From the NCBI RefSeq assembly GCF_016587355.1, contig NZ_BNJF01000001.1:1798001-1862000 (forward strand): a stretch of DNA of 64,000 nucleotides, given 5' to 3'. The stretch comes from Ktedonospora formicarum (GTDB lineage: Bacteria; Chloroflexota; Ktedonobacteria; Ktedonobacterales; Ktedonobacteraceae). The notes under the pieces are model-generated. The model was not told the DNA's origin and made no database searches. It was given only the letters and a program-made list of their open reading frames with translations. Shown here piece by piece: positions 8,586 through 17,944 of this stretch (position 1 is its first letter; every line of letters begins with the position of its first letter). The translations under genes were made by a program, and so were the position numbers.

Positions 8586-9392
8586 TTAACGCGCCTGCTC
8601 TATCTTCGGTTCGTCCAGCGAGGAGAAGCGCTGGACAAATGCCAGTGAGCGTTCCTGGACCTCCACGCGGTCGTGATCCTTCATTACAACATGGTAGGAG
8701 TTTCTCAGGATAATCAACTGCTTGTCGCGCGTACCTAATAAACGGTAGATCTCATGCCCATCACGCACTGGTACTACATGGTCATGTTGCGCGGCCATGA
8801 CCAGAACCGGCACGCTAATCTGAGGCAACTCTTCACGCAAACGTGGCAAATAGAGGAGCATGCTCTCAACGGAGGCCATCGGTGTCCAACGATACACGTT
8901 CCTTGTATAGTGCTTACGCGCATGCGCATCGCTCAAATCCTCACGCAATGTTGGCAGAAGCGGCGTGATCCGTCTTACCATGCGTATCGCGGGTAACATC
9001 CAGGAGCGCATGAACAATGGCGCGCACATCGCGATGACACCCGCGACCTCCTCATGGGCCGCGATATGCAGGCAAAGCGCGCCTCCTAAAGAATGTCCAA
9101 TGAGAAAGACCTGATCACAATGCAGCTTAAAGGCTCGCACGGTCTGTTGCAAGGCTGAGGCCCAATCCTGCCAACCTAGTGCTAGCAAATCCCGCACCTG
9201 CGTCCCATGCCCAGGAAGAAGGATATTCTCAACCAGCAGGCCACGCGCCCGAAAGAGATGCTCCAGATCTTCCATGTCAGTTCGGTTGCCATTGAGGCCA
9301 TGTACCAGTATGATCCCTACTTTGGAATGCTCAGGTCCCTTAAGCGATAGCTCGCTCCCATCTAACCGATCCTTGAATTCCACATTTTCCAT
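8586..9392 (-). CDS. Alpha/beta hydrolase, carboxylesterase/monoacylglycerol lipase type
   Basis: A 268-residue soluble alpha/beta hydrolase. The oxyanion strand-turn ILVHGLNGN, nucleophile elbow GHSLGG, acid in MAAQHDHVVP and His in NSYHVVMKDHD make a complete Ser-Asp-His triad. The size and the SYHVVMKDHDR segment fit Est30-like carboxylesterases and bacterial monoacylglycerol lipases acting on medium-chain esters. There is no signal peptide. ATG at 9392 follows a GAGG site. It is transcribed away from the PLP enzyme gene. The 375-base divergent gap (9393-9767) shows no clear riboswitch or RNA gene. Confidence 0.85.
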   Translation of the reverse strand: MENVEFKDRLDGSELSLKGPEHSKVGIILVHGLNGNRTDMEDLEHLFRARGLLVENILLPGHGTQVRDLLALGWQDWASALQQTVRAFKLHCDQVFLIGHSLGGALCLHIAAHEEVAGVIAMCAPLFMRSWMLPAIRMVRRITPLLPTLREDLSDAHARKHYTRNVYRWTPMASVESMLLYLPRLREELPQISVPVLVMAAQHDHVVPVRDGHEIYRLLGTRDKQLIILRNSYHVVMKDHDRVEVQERSLAFVQRFSSLDEPKIEQAR

Positions 9393-9767
9393 AAAAAGCG
9401 CCTCACGTCTCCGTACGCTCGCAAGTTCCTGGCTACACTCTCCTTCACAGTCTGATAACTACCGTATCCAGGCCAGCAAACGCGTATCACGCATTACTAT
9501 ACATAATGACGATCAAATTAACTTTTTGGATACACGCTTGACAGAAGACACGGAAATGAATGCCTCCCTGTAATAGTACTCATTGTCTTCACAGCCGGAT
9601 AGTGCTATAGTTCTGTTCATATACGCGACCTCTTTCACATTTCAGAGATTGATGTATATTGTGTGGTGGAGGGGATTATTCAGCGATGTACCCCATGTTT
9701 TCGCGCGGGAGGCTCCTCCCACGGTCATAGAGCAATTCAGGATATCAGAGAGTCGAGGTCTTCTACT

Positions 9768-10904
9768 ATGGAATTCGCGACCAGGGCCATTCACGCCGGG
9801 CAAGAGCCCGATCCGACGACCGGCGCGATTATGACGCCCATCTATCAGACTTCAACCTATGCCCAGAGCGGCATGGGCGAACATAAAGGGTATGAGTATG
9901 CTCGTACTGGCAACCCCACCCGCACTGCGCTTGAGGACTGTATCGCCGCGCTCGAAAATGGACGCTATGGCCTGGCCTTTGCCTCAGGTCTCGCGGCGGA
10001 GAGTGCTGTATTAAGCCTCCTGAGTGCTGGCGACCATATCGTCTCCTGTGATGATCTCTATGGTGGCACCTATCGCATCTTTGATCGCATTATGAGCCGC
10101 TACAATGTCGAGACGAGCTATGTCTCAGCCAATCAAGTTGCTGACTATGAGAAAGCCATTCGTCCTAACACCAAACTTATCTGGCTGGAGACACCTACCA
10201 ATCCCTTGCTCAGTCTGGTAGATATCCGGGCAGTGGCTGAGATCGCGCATCGTCACCACATTTTCCTGGTGGTAGACAATACTTTCTCTAGCCCCTACTT
10301 CCAGCGCCCTCTCGACCTGGGAGCGGATATCGTGCTCCATAGCACAACCAAGTATATCAATGGACATAGCGATGTCGTTGGTGGCGCTCTGGTCATGAAT
10401 GATCAGGAACTCTATGAGTCAATCAAGTTCCATCAGAACGCCGCAGGGGCCGTGCCCGGTCCTTTCGATGTCTGGCTGACACTGCGCGGTATCAAGACCC
10501 TGGCGGTCCGTATGCGCCAGCATGAGGAGAACGCCCGCGCCGTCGCGCGGTTCCTTACGGAGCATTCAAGGGTTGAGAAGGTCTACTATCCTGGTCTATC
10601 CTCACATCCTGACCATGAGCTTGCGAAGCGTCAGATGAGCGGCTTCGGCGGGATGGTCTCCTTCCAATTCAAGGGTCAGCTCTCAGATGTCGAGCAGGTC
10701 GTGCGCCGCTTCCGCGTCTTCACCTTTGCCGAGAGCCTGGGTGGCGTTGAATCACTGGTCTGCCATCCCGCCAGCATGACCCACGGCTCCATTCCAAAGG
10801 AGATTCGTGAGGCTCGCGGTCTGACCGATACTCTGTTACGTCTCTCGGTTGGCATTGAGGATATCTCGGACCTGTTGCGCGATCTGGAACAGGCACTTGC
10901 CTGA
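9768..10904 (+). CDS. metB: Cystathionine gamma-synthase / gamma-lyase (PLP enzyme)
   Basis: A 378-residue member of the Cys/Met-metabolism PLP family (usual length ~380). The PLP-binding Lys lies in HSTTKYINGHSDVVGG; SGLAAESAV, YGGTYRIF, WLETPTNPLL and VVDNTFSSPY are typical cofactor and substrate loops. It either joins O-acyl-homoserine with cysteine or cleaves cystathionine; motifs alone do not separate MetB from the gamma-lyase MccB, so the symbol is provisional. ATG at 9768 has a CGAGG site 11 bases upstream. The longer upstream frame lacks family similarity. A metY gene 52 kb away offers the direct sulfhydrylation route. Confidence 0.88.
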   Translation: MEFATRAIHAGQEPDPTTGAIMTPIYQTSTYAQSGMGEHKGYEYARTGNPTRTALEDCIAALENGRYGLAFASGLAAESAVLSLLSAGDHIVSCDDLYGGTYRIFDRIMSRYNVETSYVSANQVADYEKAIRPNTKLIWLETPTNPLLSLVDIRAVAEIAHRHHIFLVVDNTFSSPYFQRPLDLGADIVLHSTTKYINGHSDVVGGALVMNDQELYESIKFHQNAAGAVPGPFDVWLTLRGIKTLAVRMRQHEENARAVARFLTEHSRVEKVYYPGLSSHPDHELAKRQMSGFGGMVSFQFKGQLSDVEQVVRRFRVFTFAESLGGVESLVCHPASMTHGSIPKEIREARGLTDTLLRLSVGIEDISDLLRDLEQALA

Positions 10905-10931
10905 TCACTTAACAGCCAGCACTTTACGCAT

Positions 10932-10962
10932 GAGATGCAGTCTGGATCACGGGCTGCATCTC
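10932..10962 (+). terminator. Hairpin after the metB-like gene
   Basis: A 9-base inverted repeat (gagatgcag ... ctgcatctc) begins 28 bases after the stop codon. No T-run follows, so termination efficiency is uncertain. Confidence 0.4.
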
Positions 10963-11015
10963 GCGATGCGGAGCAAGGTCAGCAGAAGGAAACATATCCT
11001 GAATGTATAGGTTGT

Positions 11016-11045
11016 TTGACATCTCTCAGCGACTTCTGCTATAAT
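11016..11045 (+). promoter_or_regulatory. Consensus sigma-70 promoter upstream of rpsT
   Basis: A perfect TTGACA (11016-11021) and perfect TATAAT (11040-11045) are separated by 18 bases. The start site is expected near 11052, about 300 bases before rpsT. Confidence 0.8.
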
Positions 11046-11062
11046 CATTCCGCACTTACCCA

Positions 11063-11090
11063 ATCCGACACAAGTGTCGGATATTTTTTG
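11063..11090 (+). terminator. Promoter-proximal terminator/attenuator in the rpsT leader
   Basis: A perfect GC-rich inverted repeat (atccgaca / tgtcggat) is followed by ATTTTTTG. It lies only ~10-15 bases downstream of the predicted start site, so most transcripts would end after ~40 bases unless it is bypassed. Confidence 0.75.
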
Positions 11091-11110
11091 TGCAAGTCTC
11101 TTATACCTGA

Positions 11111-11188
11111 CCGAAGACCCGAGCTTATAGCGCTCGCCGCAGGTAGCGGCGCCGTGCCCTCGTATGAGGGTTGGCTTTCGCATAAGAC
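11111..11188 (+). repeat. Family A dispersed element, copy A1
   Basis: Contains the core gccgc-aggta-gcggc hairpin and the module gccctcgtatgagggt, and ends in tttcgcataagac. The left outer arm is degenerate. It is tandem with A2 in the rpsT leader. Confidence 0.75.
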
Positions 11189-11195
11189 TTTACCC

Positions 11196-11280
11196 CTTAT
11201 CCGGAAACCCGAGCGCATGAGCGCTAGCCGCTGATCAGGCGGCGCCGTGCCCTCGTATGAGGGTTGGTTTTCGCATAAGA
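11196..11280 (+). repeat. Family A dispersed element, copy A2
   Basis: Outer arms cttatccggaaacc and ggttttcgcataag pair over about 13 positions. They enclose agcgc-atga-gcgct, a gccgc ... gcggc hairpin and the ccctcgtatgaggg module. It ends ~70 bases before rpsT. Confidence 0.85.
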
Positions 11281-11350
11281 CTCTAGTATACGTCGTACTT
11301 GCTCACACATCTTTAAGAAGAGGCAATTTTCGGGGAGGAAGTTTACTCAC

Positions 11351-11632
11351 ATGCCAAACAATGCCTCTGCGGAAAAGCGCATGCGCCAGGAACAGAAGCG
11401 CCGCGCACACAACCGCAGCGTAAAATCAAAGGTAAGAACCACTATTACCAAGGCTCGCACCTCCATCGCTAGCGATGCTGTCGAGTTTGAAGCCTCACAG
11501 GAAGCCGTTCGCGCCGCTATCAGCGAGCTCGACCGCGCCGCCAAGAAGGGCGTCATCCACAAGAACAATGCTGCTCGCCGCAAATCGCGCCTGATGAAGC
11601 AGCTCAACGCAACCAACGTTTCCGAGAATTAA
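11351..11632 (+). CDS. rpsT: 30S ribosomal protein S20
   Basis: A 93-residue, strongly basic, helical protein matching bS20: N-terminal SAEKRMRQEQKRRAHNRSVKS, then KSKVRTTITKA, and the C-terminal KGVIHKNNAARRKSRLMKQL signature that contacts 16S rRNA helices. bS20 is usually 85-95 residues. ATG at 11351 follows GGGGAGGAAG. It lies upstream of rplS with 73 bases between them, so the two may share a transcript. The leader contains a strong promoter, an immediate terminator hairpin and two copies of repeat A, suggesting attenuation. Confidence 0.97.
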   Translation: MPNNASAEKRMRQEQKRRAHNRSVKSKVRTTITKARTSIASDAVEFEASQEAVRAAISELDRAAKKGVIHKNNAARRKSRLMKQLNATNVSEN

Positions 11633-11705
11633 AATCTGCGCCACTGCTCTGCCATCTTGACTGTCCACAATCGATGAGCACTGAGCGCACCAGGAGGTTT
11701 AAGGG

Positions 11706-12155
11706 ATGGCTGACCAAAAAGTCGTAACGAAGCCAGCAGGGCGGGCGCTACTGGCCGCTGTCGAGAGTGCTCAGTTACGCAAAGATATTCCCGAGATCCA
11801 GTCAGGCGATACCGTTCGCCTACAAGTGAAGGTTGTTGAAGGTACCCGCGAGCGCCTCCAGCCATTCGAGGGCGTTGTTATGCGCCTGCGTGGCAGTGGC
11901 GTGAACCGCAACTTCACCGTTCGCCGTATCACCAATGGCGTCGGCGTCGAGCGTACCTTCCTGATCAATTCTCCCCGCATTGACAAGATCGACGTTCTGC
12001 GTCATGCACGCGTCCGCCGCGCGCAGCTCTACTACCTGCGTGGCTTGACCGGTAAGGCCGCTCGCCTGAAGGAAATTCGCCCGATGACCAGCAAGCAGGC
12101 CGCTGAGAAGGCCGCTAAAGCTGAAGCTCGTGCCGCCGCTCATGCAGAAGACTAA
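11706..12155 (+). CDS. rplS: 50S ribosomal protein L19
   Basis: A 149-residue bL19. The core [40 protein letters not shown] and [20 protein letters not shown] is canonical; it sits at the subunit interface near inter-subunit bridges. A Lys/Ala/Glu-rich C-terminal tail of ~25 residues ([20 protein letters not shown]) extends the usual ~115-residue protein. ATG at 11706 has a strong AGGAGG 9 bases upstream. Its 3' end overlaps the start of rnhB, implying translational coupling. Confidence 0.97.
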   Translation: MADQKVVTKPAGRALLAAVESAQLRKDIPEIQSGDTVRLQVKVVEGTRERLQPFEGVVMRLRGSGVNRNFTVRRITNGVGVERTFLINSPRIDKIDVLRHARVRRAQLYYLRGLTGKAARLKEIRPMTSKQAAEKAAKAEARAAAHAED

Positions 12156-12812
12156 GAAATCTTCACCCACACTCGTAGAAGAAATGGCCCTGTTTGAACA
12201 GGGCTATTGCTTTGTTGCCGGACTCGATGAGGCGGGCCGAGGCTGCCTCGCCGGTCCGGTCGTGGCTGCGGCGGTCATCCTGCCTCTCGATGCTGATCCT
12301 GCTCCCACTCTCGAACGCTTCCTGGGCGTCAACGATTCCAAACAGTTGACGGAGGCCGCTCGCGAGCGCCTTTATGATGTCATTATGCAGCACGCAACCT
12401 CTGTTGGCGTGGGCATCGGCTCCGTTGAGATGATCGATAAGCGCAATATCCTTCAGGCCACACTTCAGTCTATGCGCTCCGCCCTCTCCCAACTTACCCC
12501 CCCAGCACAGGCTATGCTCCTCGATGCCGTGAAACTCCCCGATATCCCCTTCCACAACGTTCACTGACCAAAGGCGATTCTCGCTGCCTCTCCATCGCCG
12601 CCGCGTCCATTATCGCTAAGGTGACACGCGACCGCCTGATGTGCCAGCTACATGAGGAACATCCTCTCTATGGCTTTCAGCAGAATAAGGGCTATGGCAC
12701 TCCAGACCACCTCGCGGCCCTGAAACTCTATGGCGCAACCCCCCACCATCGCCGCAGTTTCTCCCCCATTCGGGAGATGCTTTATGGCCTCTTTCCAGAT
12801 TTAGATAGCTAA
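12130..12812 (+). pseudogene. rnhB: Ribonuclease HII gene, interrupted by a -1 frameshift
   Basis: The first frame (12130 or ATG 12142 to stop 12565-12567) gives the N-terminal part of RNase HII with the catalytic GLDEAGRGCLAGPVVAAAV motif. The other frame continues through 12812 with [22 protein letters not shown] and the GYGTPDH region, both essential. The frames join if one C is added to the four-C run at 12546-12549, which restores [14 protein letters not shown]. RNase HII removes ribonucleotides from DNA. Either the gene is inactivated, or the run is a sequencing error or slippage site. The rplS-rnhB order is common in bacteria. Confidence 0.88.
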
Positions 12813-12860
12813 TCAGGCATATATCATACATACAGCTTTTTTGATAAATACAATATATGC

Positions 12861-12890
12861 TTGACTTTCGGATGAAATAAATTCTACACT
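12861..12890 (+). promoter_or_regulatory. Promoter of the first C39-like peptidase gene
   Basis: TTGACT (12861-12866) and TACACT (12885-12890), with an 18-base spacer. The same hexamers precede the paralogous gene at 14547-14575. Confidence 0.6.
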
Positions 12891-13039
12891 AAATATGAGA
12901 GTGAGCGATATTAAAAATCGTTTATCATCGTTCGCTTGCTAGCAGGATCAACCAATGGGTACGCATTTACGAGTGTAATGGGCACACCCTGAAGAAGAAG
13001 CACTCTTGCATTCTCTACAACAGAAAGAAGAGGCAACGC

Positions 13040-14416
13040 TTGAAACAATCCTTGCTATCCCGCTTACTACCAACACGCTCCACATTACTGCTCGGCGGCT
13101 CCCTTCTGGGCCTGGCTGGACTCTCCTTCGCCATTACCGAGAAGACCTCCCAATCCGCCAGCTATCAATCAAGTACTAGCCAGTTCCATGAGTTCTGGCA
13201 GCAGAGCGGCAGACAGGACTTTTCGTCCTGGATCTTTAATAGCGCCACTATCGCCAGCGATGGCTCTCTACGTCTCGCGCCCGGTAGCGGTTATCAGAAC
13301 TGCTATGCGGCCTACATCGATGGGGGACGCGCGAGCTATGACAATAAGGCGCGGATCTGCGCCGGGCGCGATCCCTTCGCCGCTGGTGCTTACAATCAAC
13401 AGAACTACTATAATGGAGGCCAGTTCTACTACGGTGCGGCTGTCTCTCCCATCCATAACGCGGCCCAACCTATCAATAGCCTCATTCCCTCCTGGAACGC
13501 GACGACACCCACAGGTACATGGATACAGACCCATGTCCGCATCCTGGTCAGCGGTAACTGGTCACGCTGGTATAAGCTGCCTATCTGGGCTAGCGACTTA
13601 AATACAGTCAAGCGTCACAGCATCGATGGACAGGATGATGGCTTCGGCACCGTCGATACTGATACCTTCAGGACAAAGGGCTATACTGTGACATCCTATC
13701 AACTGGCGGTCACACTCTGTACCACCTCGCTCAACACCTCGCCAAGCGTCTATCGCTTGGCGGCGGTCGCGTCTCATGAGACGGATGCTCAGTATACACC
13801 ACAGGTCAACTCTGATCAGGGCGCATGGGGCAAGAATCTAAATGTGCCTCAGCGCTCGCAGATGCTCGCGGAGTATAAAGGGAAGGACTACGGCGGTGGC
13901 GGCGAGGTCTGGTGTAGCCCCACTTCCACCAGCATGGTGCTGGCTTACTGGTCCAGTGTCCTAAACCGACAGGATCTCGTACAAACCGTTCCCGATACCG
14001 CGCGCGATACCTATGATTTCACCTATCAGGGCACAGGCAATTGGCCTTTTAATACCGCATACGCTGGCTCCAAGGGCCTGACAGCATATGTGACGCGCAT
14101 GTACTCCATGAGCCAGATCGAGCAGTGGATCAAAGCCGGAGTGCCTGTCATCATCAGTATTGGCTTCCGCGCTGGCGAACTTCCAAAATCGCCTGTTTCC
14201 AGCACTGATGGGCACATCATAGTGGTGCGTGGCTTTGCCTCCAATGGTGATGTGATTGTGAATGATCCCGCTGCTGCGTCAAATGATGGTGTACAGATCA
14301 CCTATAACCGTCAGGCGCTTCAGAATGCCTGGCTGCGTTCCTCTCACGGCACTGTCTATATCATCACGCCTGAGAATTGGCAGGTACCAACCGCCAATCG
14401 CCTGACCAATTGGTAA
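13040..14416 (+). CDS. Secreted C39-like cysteine peptidase, paralog 1
   Basis: A 458-residue protein. It has an N-terminal signal or anchor (TLLLGGSLLGLAGLSFAITE), a ~220-residue beta-rich domain starting FHEFWQQSGRQDFSSW, and a C-terminal peptidase_C39-like domain from ~270. The predicted catalytic residues are Cys ~292 in VWCSPTSTSMV, His ~392 in DGHIIVVRGF and Asp in VNDPAA. It should act outside the membrane on peptides or cell-wall material; the substrate is unknown. The TTG at 13040 follows AGAAGAGG and is the best start. The next gene is a close paralog in tandem. Confidence 0.8.
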   Translation: MKQSLLSRLLPTRSTLLLGGSLLGLAGLSFAITEKTSQSASYQSSTSQFHEFWQQSGRQDFSSWIFNSATIASDGSLRLAPGSGYQNCYAAYIDGGRASYDNKARICAGRDPFAAGAYNQQNYYNGGQFYYGAAVSPIHNAAQPINSLIPSWNATTPTGTWIQTHVRILVSGNWSRWYKLPIWASDLNTVKRHSIDGQDDGFGTVDTDTFRTKGYTVTSYQLAVTLCTTSLNTSPSVYRLAAVASHETDAQYTPQVNSDQGAWGKNLNVPQRSQMLAEYKGKDYGGGGEVWCSPTSTSMVLAYWSSVLNRQDLVQTVPDTARDTYDFTYQGTGNWPFNTAYAGSKGLTAYVTRMYSMSQIEQWIKAGVPVIISIGFRAGELPKSPVSSTDGHIIVVRGFASNGDVIVNDPAAASNDGVQITYNRQALQNAWLRSSHGTVYIITPENWQVPTANRLTNW

Positions 14417-14428
14417 AACTATAGCCCA

Positions 14429-14467
14429 TGAAAGCTAGCCTCACCCTTCTTGCCAGGCTAGCTTTCA
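14429..14467 (+). terminator. Terminator hairpin after peptidase paralog 1
   Basis: Perfect 13-base arms (tgaaagctagcct / aggctagctttca) lie 12 bases after the stop codon, followed by a pyrimidine-rich stretch (cttctttctcc). Confidence 0.75.
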
Positions 14468-14546
14468 CTTCTTTCTCCACACCTTCTTGAGTGGGCCGCT
14501 ATGCGGGCCAGGGCAGCCAACAAGGCAGAATTATAAATCGCTATCC

Positions 14547-14575
14547 TTGACTTTATAGATATTTCTTTCTACACT
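14547..14575 (+). promoter_or_regulatory. Promoter of the second C39-like peptidase gene
   Basis: TTGACT (14547-14552) and TACACT (14570-14575), with a 17-base spacer. Both hexamers are the same as those of paralog 1. Confidence 0.6.
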
Positions 14576-14702
14576 GTAGAGTATGCACGCATCTTACCCA
14601 CAATAGTAACCGTCCTTCCACGACTACATGACTTGAACGGGTCTATTCCCGCACGCGACTCTGTTCACTCTGTCGTTGATATTCCCAAAGAAGGGTTTGT
14701 AC

Positions 14703-16073
14703 ATGCGACTATTTTCTCTGTCCAAGAAACCTATTTCTCTCTTGAGAATCTCCTTTGGTAGCCTGCTCGCGCTGCTGTGCCTCTCGTTGCTAACAGTCCA
14801 ACCTGTCCATGCAGCCTCACAGGCCGAGACGCCTTCGCAGTACGACGAGTTCTGGCAGCAAGACTCATATCACGACTTCTCAGCCTGGACATTCAATGGA
14901 ACCAGGGCCACTCTGACAGGAGACCTCAAGCTTCAACCCTCATCGAAGCTCACCTGTTCTTCCGGGGACATCGACGGTGGAAGTGCCTCATTTGATGCCT
15001 CCAAACGCCTCTGTGCTGGCACCGATCCCTACGCCCCTGGCACATATAGCCCGGACTACAACTACTATAATGGTGGCTCGTTCTACTTTGGTACCGTCAC
15101 CTCTCCTGTCCATACCACAAAGCAGCCCTTTACGACAGCGGTTGCTTCTTGGAACGCAGAGACGCCTGCCGGAACCTGGATTGAGACGCATATCCGCGTG
15201 CTGGAGGATAATGCCTGGACAGGTTGGTATAAGCTTCCCATCTGGGCCAGTGACTTCAGCGCGATCAAGCGCCACAGCATCGATGGACAGAACGACACAG
15301 GCGGCGGGATCGCGACCGATACCTTCTACACTAACGATACCCCCGCGACCGCCTATCAGTTAAGTCTGACCTTCTTTACAACTTCACCCTCGGTGACGCC
15401 ATCAGTGCGCCGGGTCGCAGCCTTTGCCTCATACGACTCTGACCCGAAGAATACGCCACAGATCTCACCCGATACAAGCGTCTGGGGCAAGAGCTTGAAC
15501 GTTCCCCAGCGTTCACAGATGCTACCCGAATATGAAGGGCTGGGCTACGGTGGTGGCGGCGAGGTCTGGTGTAGTCCCACCTCAACCAGCATGGTCATGG
15601 CCTACTGGTCTAATGTGCTACATCAACCCGCGTTGACACAAACAGTGCCTGATACTGCACGCGATACCTACGACTTTACCTATGAAGGTACAGGCAACTG
15701 GCCCTTCAATACCGCCTATGCCGGTAGTCATGGCCTGCACGCAGTGGTGACGCGCCTCTACTCTATGAGTCAGATCGAGCAATGGGTGAAATCTGGCGTG
15801 CCCGTTGTGATCAGCATCGCATATAAAAAGAATGAGCTTCCAGGCACGCCCATTCCTAGCTCCAATGGACATCTGCTGGTCGTCAAAGGCTTCGCGGCCA
15901 ACGGCGATGTCATCACCAATGATCCAGCCGCTGCGACCAATGAGACGGTACAGATCACGTACAATCGACAAGCCATTCAGGATGTCTGGCTAAAGTATTC
16001 AAGTGGGACATCATATCTCATCTACCCTGAGCACTGGCTGGTTCCTCAGAAGAACCGCCTCTCAAACTGGTAA
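14703..16073 (+). CDS. Secreted C39-like cysteine peptidase, paralog 2
   Basis: A 456-residue paralog of the preceding protein: the same domain order and the same landmarks (YDEFWQQDSYHDFSAW, ETPAGTWIETHIRVL, VWCSPTSTSMVMAYW, NGHLLVVKGFAANGDVITNDPAA). The signal peptide is classical (LLALLCLSLLTVQPVHA followed by Ala-Ser), so this copy looks fully secreted while paralog 1 may stay anchored. ATG at 14703 has AAGAAGGG ~7 bases upstream; the frame extends upstream without support. It has its own promoter and terminator, so the pair arose by tandem duplication with regulatory DNA. Confidence 0.82.
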   Translation: MRLFSLSKKPISLLRISFGSLLALLCLSLLTVQPVHAASQAETPSQYDEFWQQDSYHDFSAWTFNGTRATLTGDLKLQPSSKLTCSSGDIDGGSASFDASKRLCAGTDPYAPGTYSPDYNYYNGGSFYFGTVTSPVHTTKQPFTTAVASWNAETPAGTWIETHIRVLEDNAWTGWYKLPIWASDFSAIKRHSIDGQNDTGGGIATDTFYTNDTPATAYQLSLTFFTTSPSVTPSVRRVAAFASYDSDPKNTPQISPDTSVWGKSLNVPQRSQMLPEYEGLGYGGGGEVWCSPTSTSMVMAYWSNVLHQPALTQTVPDTARDTYDFTYEGTGNWPFNTAYAGSHGLHAVVTRLYSMSQIEQWVKSGVPVVISIAYKKNELPGTPIPSSNGHLLVVKGFAANGDVITNDPAAATNETVQITYNRQAIQDVWLKYSSGTSYLIYPEHWLVPQKNRLSNW

Positions 16074-16087
16074 ACGTAAGTACTAGA

Positions 16088-16130
16088 GAAGAGAGGGTAG
16101 CCGCGCTTGGAGCGTAGCTACCCTCTCTTC
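16088..16130 (+). terminator. Terminator hairpin after peptidase paralog 2
   Basis: Perfect 14-base arms (gaagagagggtagc / gctaccctctcttc) followed by TTGCTTTTA, 15 bases after the stop codon. Confidence 0.8.
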
Positions 16131-16192
16131 TTGCTTTTATAGCAGTTTCTATTCTCATATGGACAAACTTGTCTACAAGAAAGGATTGACCC

Positions 16193-17944
16193 TTGCGGGA
16201 CGCTTCTTCGCTCACCTATGGCGCCCTTCTGCGTACCTATCTCGGCCCCCAGTGGCGGCGTATGTGTATTGTGACCTCCCTGCTGCTCATAATCCTGGCT
16301 TTCCAGTTGATTAATCCCTATATCTTACGCTACTTCATTGATACGGCACTGAGTGGGGGTCAACAAACATCTCTACTGCTAGCAGGCTTTCTCTTCGTTG
16401 GACTGGCCCTGCTCAATCAAGGTGCCACCATCTACGAGACCTATGTCAGTGAGAATGTGGCCTGGACGGCGACGAACCGCCTACGCGCCGATCTTGTAGC
16501 ACATTGCCTGCGCCTGGATATCGCTTTTCACAAGTCACACACCTCGGGCGAGCTGATCGAGCGTATTGATGGCGACGTGGACGCGCTTGCGACCTTCTTC
16601 TCACGCTCGTTTGTGCTTATCGCTAGTAACACGCTACTCATCGTCGGTCTGATTGTGGTCCTTTTCCAACAGCACTGGCTGGTAGGGCTGGTCATGGGAA
16701 TCTTCGCACTAATCGCGACCTATATTCTGCTCCGTATGCGCTCTTTCGCCATTCGTGCCGAAACGCTTGAGCGCCAGAAGGATGCCGAATTCTATGGCTT
16801 TCTGGGGGAGCAACTCGCCGGGACAGCCGATATGCGCGCCAATGGCGCGACGTTCTATGTGCTCTGGTGCTTCTATCTGCTCTTGCGCTCCTGGTATCCC
16901 GCCAATCGACGTGCGGCTCTGATGCGCTTCTCCGTCTTTGTGACGACTATCGCGGTCTTTGGTGTAGGAAACGCCGTGGCGCTCGCGCTTGGTGCCTATC
17001 TCTGGACACAGCACCAGATCACACCGGGCATGGTCTACTTCATTTTCTACTGTACAAACTTGCTCAATCAGCCCATTGATCAGATTCGCCGCGAGCTTCA
17101 GAACTTACAAAAAGCAGGAGCTGGCATTGAACGTATCCGCTCTCTCTTCAATATCCAGCCTGCCATTACGGATGCGGATGTTCCAATAACGCTCCCAGAC
17201 GGCCCCCTGGCCGTCTCATTCCAGCACGTCACCTTTGGCTATAACGCGGATGAGGCTGTATTACGCGATATCTCATTTGATCTGGCACCGGGCCATGTGC
17301 TAGGGTTGCTAGGCCGCACCGGCAGCGGCAAGACGACGACGGCCCGCCTGCTACTTCGCCTCTATGATGTTCAGCAGGGCGAGATTCGCCTCTCCGGCGT
17401 TCCTTTACGCGCGACAGGTCTGACTGATCTGCGCCACCATATTGGGATGGTCACCCAGGATGTACAGCTTTTCCATGCCAGTGTGCGCAACAATCTGACC
17501 TTCTTCAATGCCAGTGTTCCCGATAGCCTTATCCTAAGCACACTGGAAGATCTGGGATTAGGCCCCTGGCTCCGTTCGCTACCCGCCGGTCTGGATACAG
17601 AGCTTGGCTCGGATGGTGAGGGGCTCTCGGCAGGTGAGGCCCAACTTCTGGCCTTTACCCGCGTCTTCCTGGCGAATCCGGGACTGGTCATTCTGGATGA
17701 GGCCTCGTCACGCCTCGATCCCGCCACCGAGCAACTGATTGAGCGAGCCATCAATAAGCTACTGGATGGACGCAGCGCGATTATCATCGCTCATCGCCTG
17801 GGAACTGTTCAGCGCGCCGACGAGATTCTGATTCTCGAAGATGGTGGTGTGCTTGAATATGGCAAGCGAGCCACCCTGGCGAGCGATTCCACTTCCCGCT
17901 TCTACACATTGCTTCAAACTGGCCTAGAGGAGGTGCTGGCATGA
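16193..17944 (+). CDS. ABC exporter half-transporter, subunit 1
   Basis: A 583-residue fused membrane (six helices, residues ~20-290) and nucleotide-binding protein. The NBD has Walker [12 protein letters not shown]-loop VTQD, a deviant signature LSAGE, Walker B LVILDEAS with the catalytic Glu, and H-loop IIAHRLG. It overlaps the next subunit's start by four bases (ATGA), so a 1:1 heterodimer is expected. TTG at 16193 follows AAGAAAGG. The exported substrate is unknown; candidates are lipids, drugs or a peptide. It follows the two secreted peptidases but is separated from them by a terminator. Confidence 0.9.
   Translation: MRDASSLTYGALLRTYLGPQWRRMCIVTSLLLIILAFQLINPYILRYFIDTALSGGQQTSLLLAGFLFVGLALLNQGATIYETYVSENVAWTATNRLRADLVAHCLRLDIAFHKSHTSGELIERIDGDVDALATFFSRSFVLIASNTLLIVGLIVVLFQQHWLVGLVMGIFALIATYILLRMRSFAIRAETLERQKDAEFYGFLGEQLAGTADMRANGATFYVLWCFYLLLRSWYPANRRAALMRFSVFVTTIAVFGVGNAVALALGAYLWTQHQITPGMVYFIFYCTNLLNQPIDQIRRELQNLQKAGAGIERIRSLFNIQPAITDADVPITLPDGPLAVSFQHVTFGYNADEAVLRDISFDLAPGHVLGLLGRTGSGKTTTARLLLRLYDVQQGEIRLSGVPLRATGLTDLRHHIGMVTQDVQLFHASVRNNLTFFNASVPDSLILSTLEDLGLGPWLRSLPAGLDTELGSDGEGLSAGEAQLLAFTRVFLANPGLVILDEASSRLDPATEQLIERAINKLLDGRSAIIIAHRLGTVQRADEILILEDGGVLEYGKRATLASDSTSRFYTLLQTGLEEVLA

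Noticed and set aside
9393..9767. SAM or other methionine riboswitch upstream of the metB-like gene
   Set aside because: I could not find the conserved SAM-box core segments; only A/T-rich promoter-like DNA is visible.
11111..11280. Possible CRISPR array (two similar units in tandem)
   Set aside because: Only two units, they are internally palindromic and dispersed elsewhere, with no equal-length spacers or cas genes.
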